NCBI RefSeq assembly: GCF_034119865.1
Contig: NZ_CP139421.1
Span: 1,612,001 to 1,676,000, forward strand
Length of the DNA stretch: 64,000 nucleotides
Reading direction: 5' to 3'
Source of the DNA: Algoriphagus sp. NG3
Lineage (GTDB): Bacteria; Bacteroidota; Bacteroidia; Cytophagales; Cyclobacteriaceae
Position numbers and translations under genes: made by a program. Under the pieces are notes generated by a model that saw only the letters and a list, made by a program, of their open reading frames with translations, was not told the DNA's origin and did no database searches. The number at the start of each line of letters is the position of its first letter. Position 1 is the stretch's first letter. Below are positions 63,068-64,000 of this stretch, one piece after another.

Positions 63068-64000
63068 ATGAAAGAATTAGCGTTTTCGTTTTTCTTAATA
63101 ATTTCAGTAATGCAACTTGGATTTGCTCAACGGGAATTGATCCATGCCAAGCCGGCTACATTAGGATTTGATGAAGATTTCATCAACCAAAAAGTGGATT
63201 CAATTATGGAAATGGGTATCGACAGTTTGGCTTTTCCGGGAGCACAACTTTTGGTAGCGAAGAACGATACGGTTATTTTTCACAAAGCCTACGGTTATCA
63301 TACCTACGGCAACAAGCAACCGGTCGCATTGAACGACTTATACGATTTAGCTTCGGTGACCAAAATTGCCGGATCTTTACCCGCTTTAATGAAGTTGGTG
63401 GACGAAGGGAAGCTTGATCTGGACAAGCCTTTCAGCACCTATTGGAAACCTTGGAGAAACCGAAAAGACAAAAAAGAGCTTACGCTCCGTGAGATTTTGG
63501 CACATCAGGCTGGTTTAGTCCCCTACATTGTGTTTTTAGAAAAGGTAGTTCGAAAAAATGGCAAGATCAAACCAAGATTTGTGCATAATACCTCCAATAA
63601 ACGATTTCAAGGGCAAGTATACGATGGGCTTTATATCAACAATCGGTTTGAACGGAAAATGAACCGAATCATTAACCGGTCCAAGGTCTCGGATGAAAAG
63701 AAATACCTGTATTCGGGACTCACTTTTTTGATTTTTCCCAGTTTGATCGAGCAACTCACCCAAACCGACTATCAAAGCTATTTGGAAGAGAATTTCTATC
63801 AACGGTTAGGTTGTCATACCTTGGGATATCTACCTGAGGGAAAAAATTATGTAAATGCCATCGTCCCCACCGAAGTGGATTCTCTCTTTAGAAAAACCTT
63901 GGTAACAGGATGGGTTCACGACGAAAACGCAGCGCTTAAAGGAGGTGTTTCAGGTAATGCGGGGTTGTTCGGTACGGCCGATGACTTGGCCAAATTGATG
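63068..64000 (+). CDS. secreted serine hydrolase (beta-lactamase/transpeptidase fold), cut by window edge
   Basis: The frame starts at the ATG at 63068 and stays open for 311 codons to the window end, so the C-terminus is missing. It has a signal peptide (MKELAFSFFLIISVMQLGFAQ). The nucleophile motif SVTK follows LYDLA near residue 100, and the second motif site reads YSGLTF near 218, with Gly where a Asn/Asp is common. The segment LKGGVSGNAGLFGTADDLAKL near the edge is typical of class C/esterase-like serine hydrolases of Bacteroidota, sometimes fused to GH3 glycosidases. Here the domain comes directly after the signal peptide, so it is not that fusion's C-terminal half. Confidence 0.9.
   Translation, partial: MKELAFSFFLIISVMQLGFAQRELIHAKPATLGFDEDFINQKVDSIMEMGIDSLAFPGAQLLVAKNDTVIFHKAYGYHTYGNKQPVALNDLYDLASVTKIAGSLPALMKLVDEGKLDLDKPFSTYWKPWRNRKDKKELTLREILAHQAGLVPYIVFLEKVVRKNGKIKPRFVHNTSNKRFQGQVYDGLYINNRFERKMNRIINRSKVSDEKKYLYSGLTFLIFPSLIEQLTQTDYQSYLEENFYQRLGCHTLGYLPEGKNYVNAIVPTEVDSLFRKTLVTGWVHDENAALKGGVSGNAGLFGTADDLAKLM

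Noticed and set aside
63536..63802. 88-codon minus-strand frame at the right edge
   Set aside because: It lies wholly antisense within the serine hydrolase frame that runs off the window.

Overview
This window looks like part of the chromosome of a Bacteroidota bacterium of the order Cytophagales, most likely a Cyclobacteriaceae (Algoriphagus-like) relative. That placement is inferred from gene content and signals: a SusC/SusD pair controlled by an ECF sigma factor and FecR, a secreted protein with SprB-type repeats and a gliding/T9SS type B C-terminal domain, TAnnTTTG promoter boxes, weak Shine-Dalgarno signals, and a Bacteroidota-type Skp/OmpH protein. I see no rRNA, tRNA, prophage, transposase or CRISPR array.

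Layout. Positions 1-9.7 kb hold housekeeping and surface genes: the end of a WYL regulator, a PglF/CapD-type sugar-nucleotide dehydratase, a cyclophilin, ATP-dependent PEP carboxykinase, a peptide (POT) transporter, a TetR regulator and tyrosyl-tRNA synthetase. Positions 9.9-20.1 kb carry a secreted tricorn-like protease, an orphan BlaI-type repressor, an acyl-lipid desaturase, a PF04020-type membrane protein, an HDAC-like amidohydrolase, an OmpH/Skp-like lipoprotein, a deoxyhypusine-synthase-like enzyme and an OmpA/PD40 protein. Positions 20.2-26.3 kb hold sugar-related genes: a secreted Gfo/Idh/MocA oxidoreductase, a GH20 hexosaminidase lipoprotein, and an AGCS symporter paired with glycerate kinase. 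Positions 26.4-33.3 kb hold two very small genes (one 63% Asp/Glu), a single-domain response regulator, a DUF4136 lipoprotein, a nested palindromic repeat, a dCMP-deaminase-like enzyme, MurB, an aspartoacylase-family hydrolase and an EgtB-EgtD ergothioneine pair.

From 33.3 to 42.5 kb every gene is on the minus strand: phosphohexomutase, YihY, topoisomerase IB, DUF502, 4-hydroxyphenylpyruvate dioxygenase, acyltransferase, bile-acid-symporter family protein, DUF3307 and a SatD-like regulator. The last of these is preceded by three 20-bp palindromes spaced exactly 28 bp apart. Next come a Tat-exported TIM-barrel isomerase and a DUF6807 (PmoA-like) lipoprotein. Positions 45.2-53.4 kb form a regulated nutrient-uptake locus: ECF sigma, FecR, STN-bearing SusC, SusD and a secreted endonuclease/exonuclease/phosphatase-fold enzyme, with no glycoside hydrolase.

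Positions 53.8-64 kb hold glutaminyl-tRNA synthetase with a C-terminal extension, a GH3-type acyl-adenylate enzyme overlapping a convergent metalloprotease, and an overlapping three-gene operon: ECF sigma, a one-pass inner-membrane protein with a TonB C-terminal domain, and an M43 metalloprotease bearing PKD/SprB repeats and a T9SS type B sorting domain. A serine hydrolase runs off the right edge. The best candidates for undescribed biology are that sigma/TonB/protease operon, the SatD-DUF3307 operator array, the glycanase-free Sus locus whose sigma and FecR genes are split by a dispersed repeat, and the 24-bp perfect palindrome element. Function calls come from reading motifs and overall family resemblance; no database search was possible.
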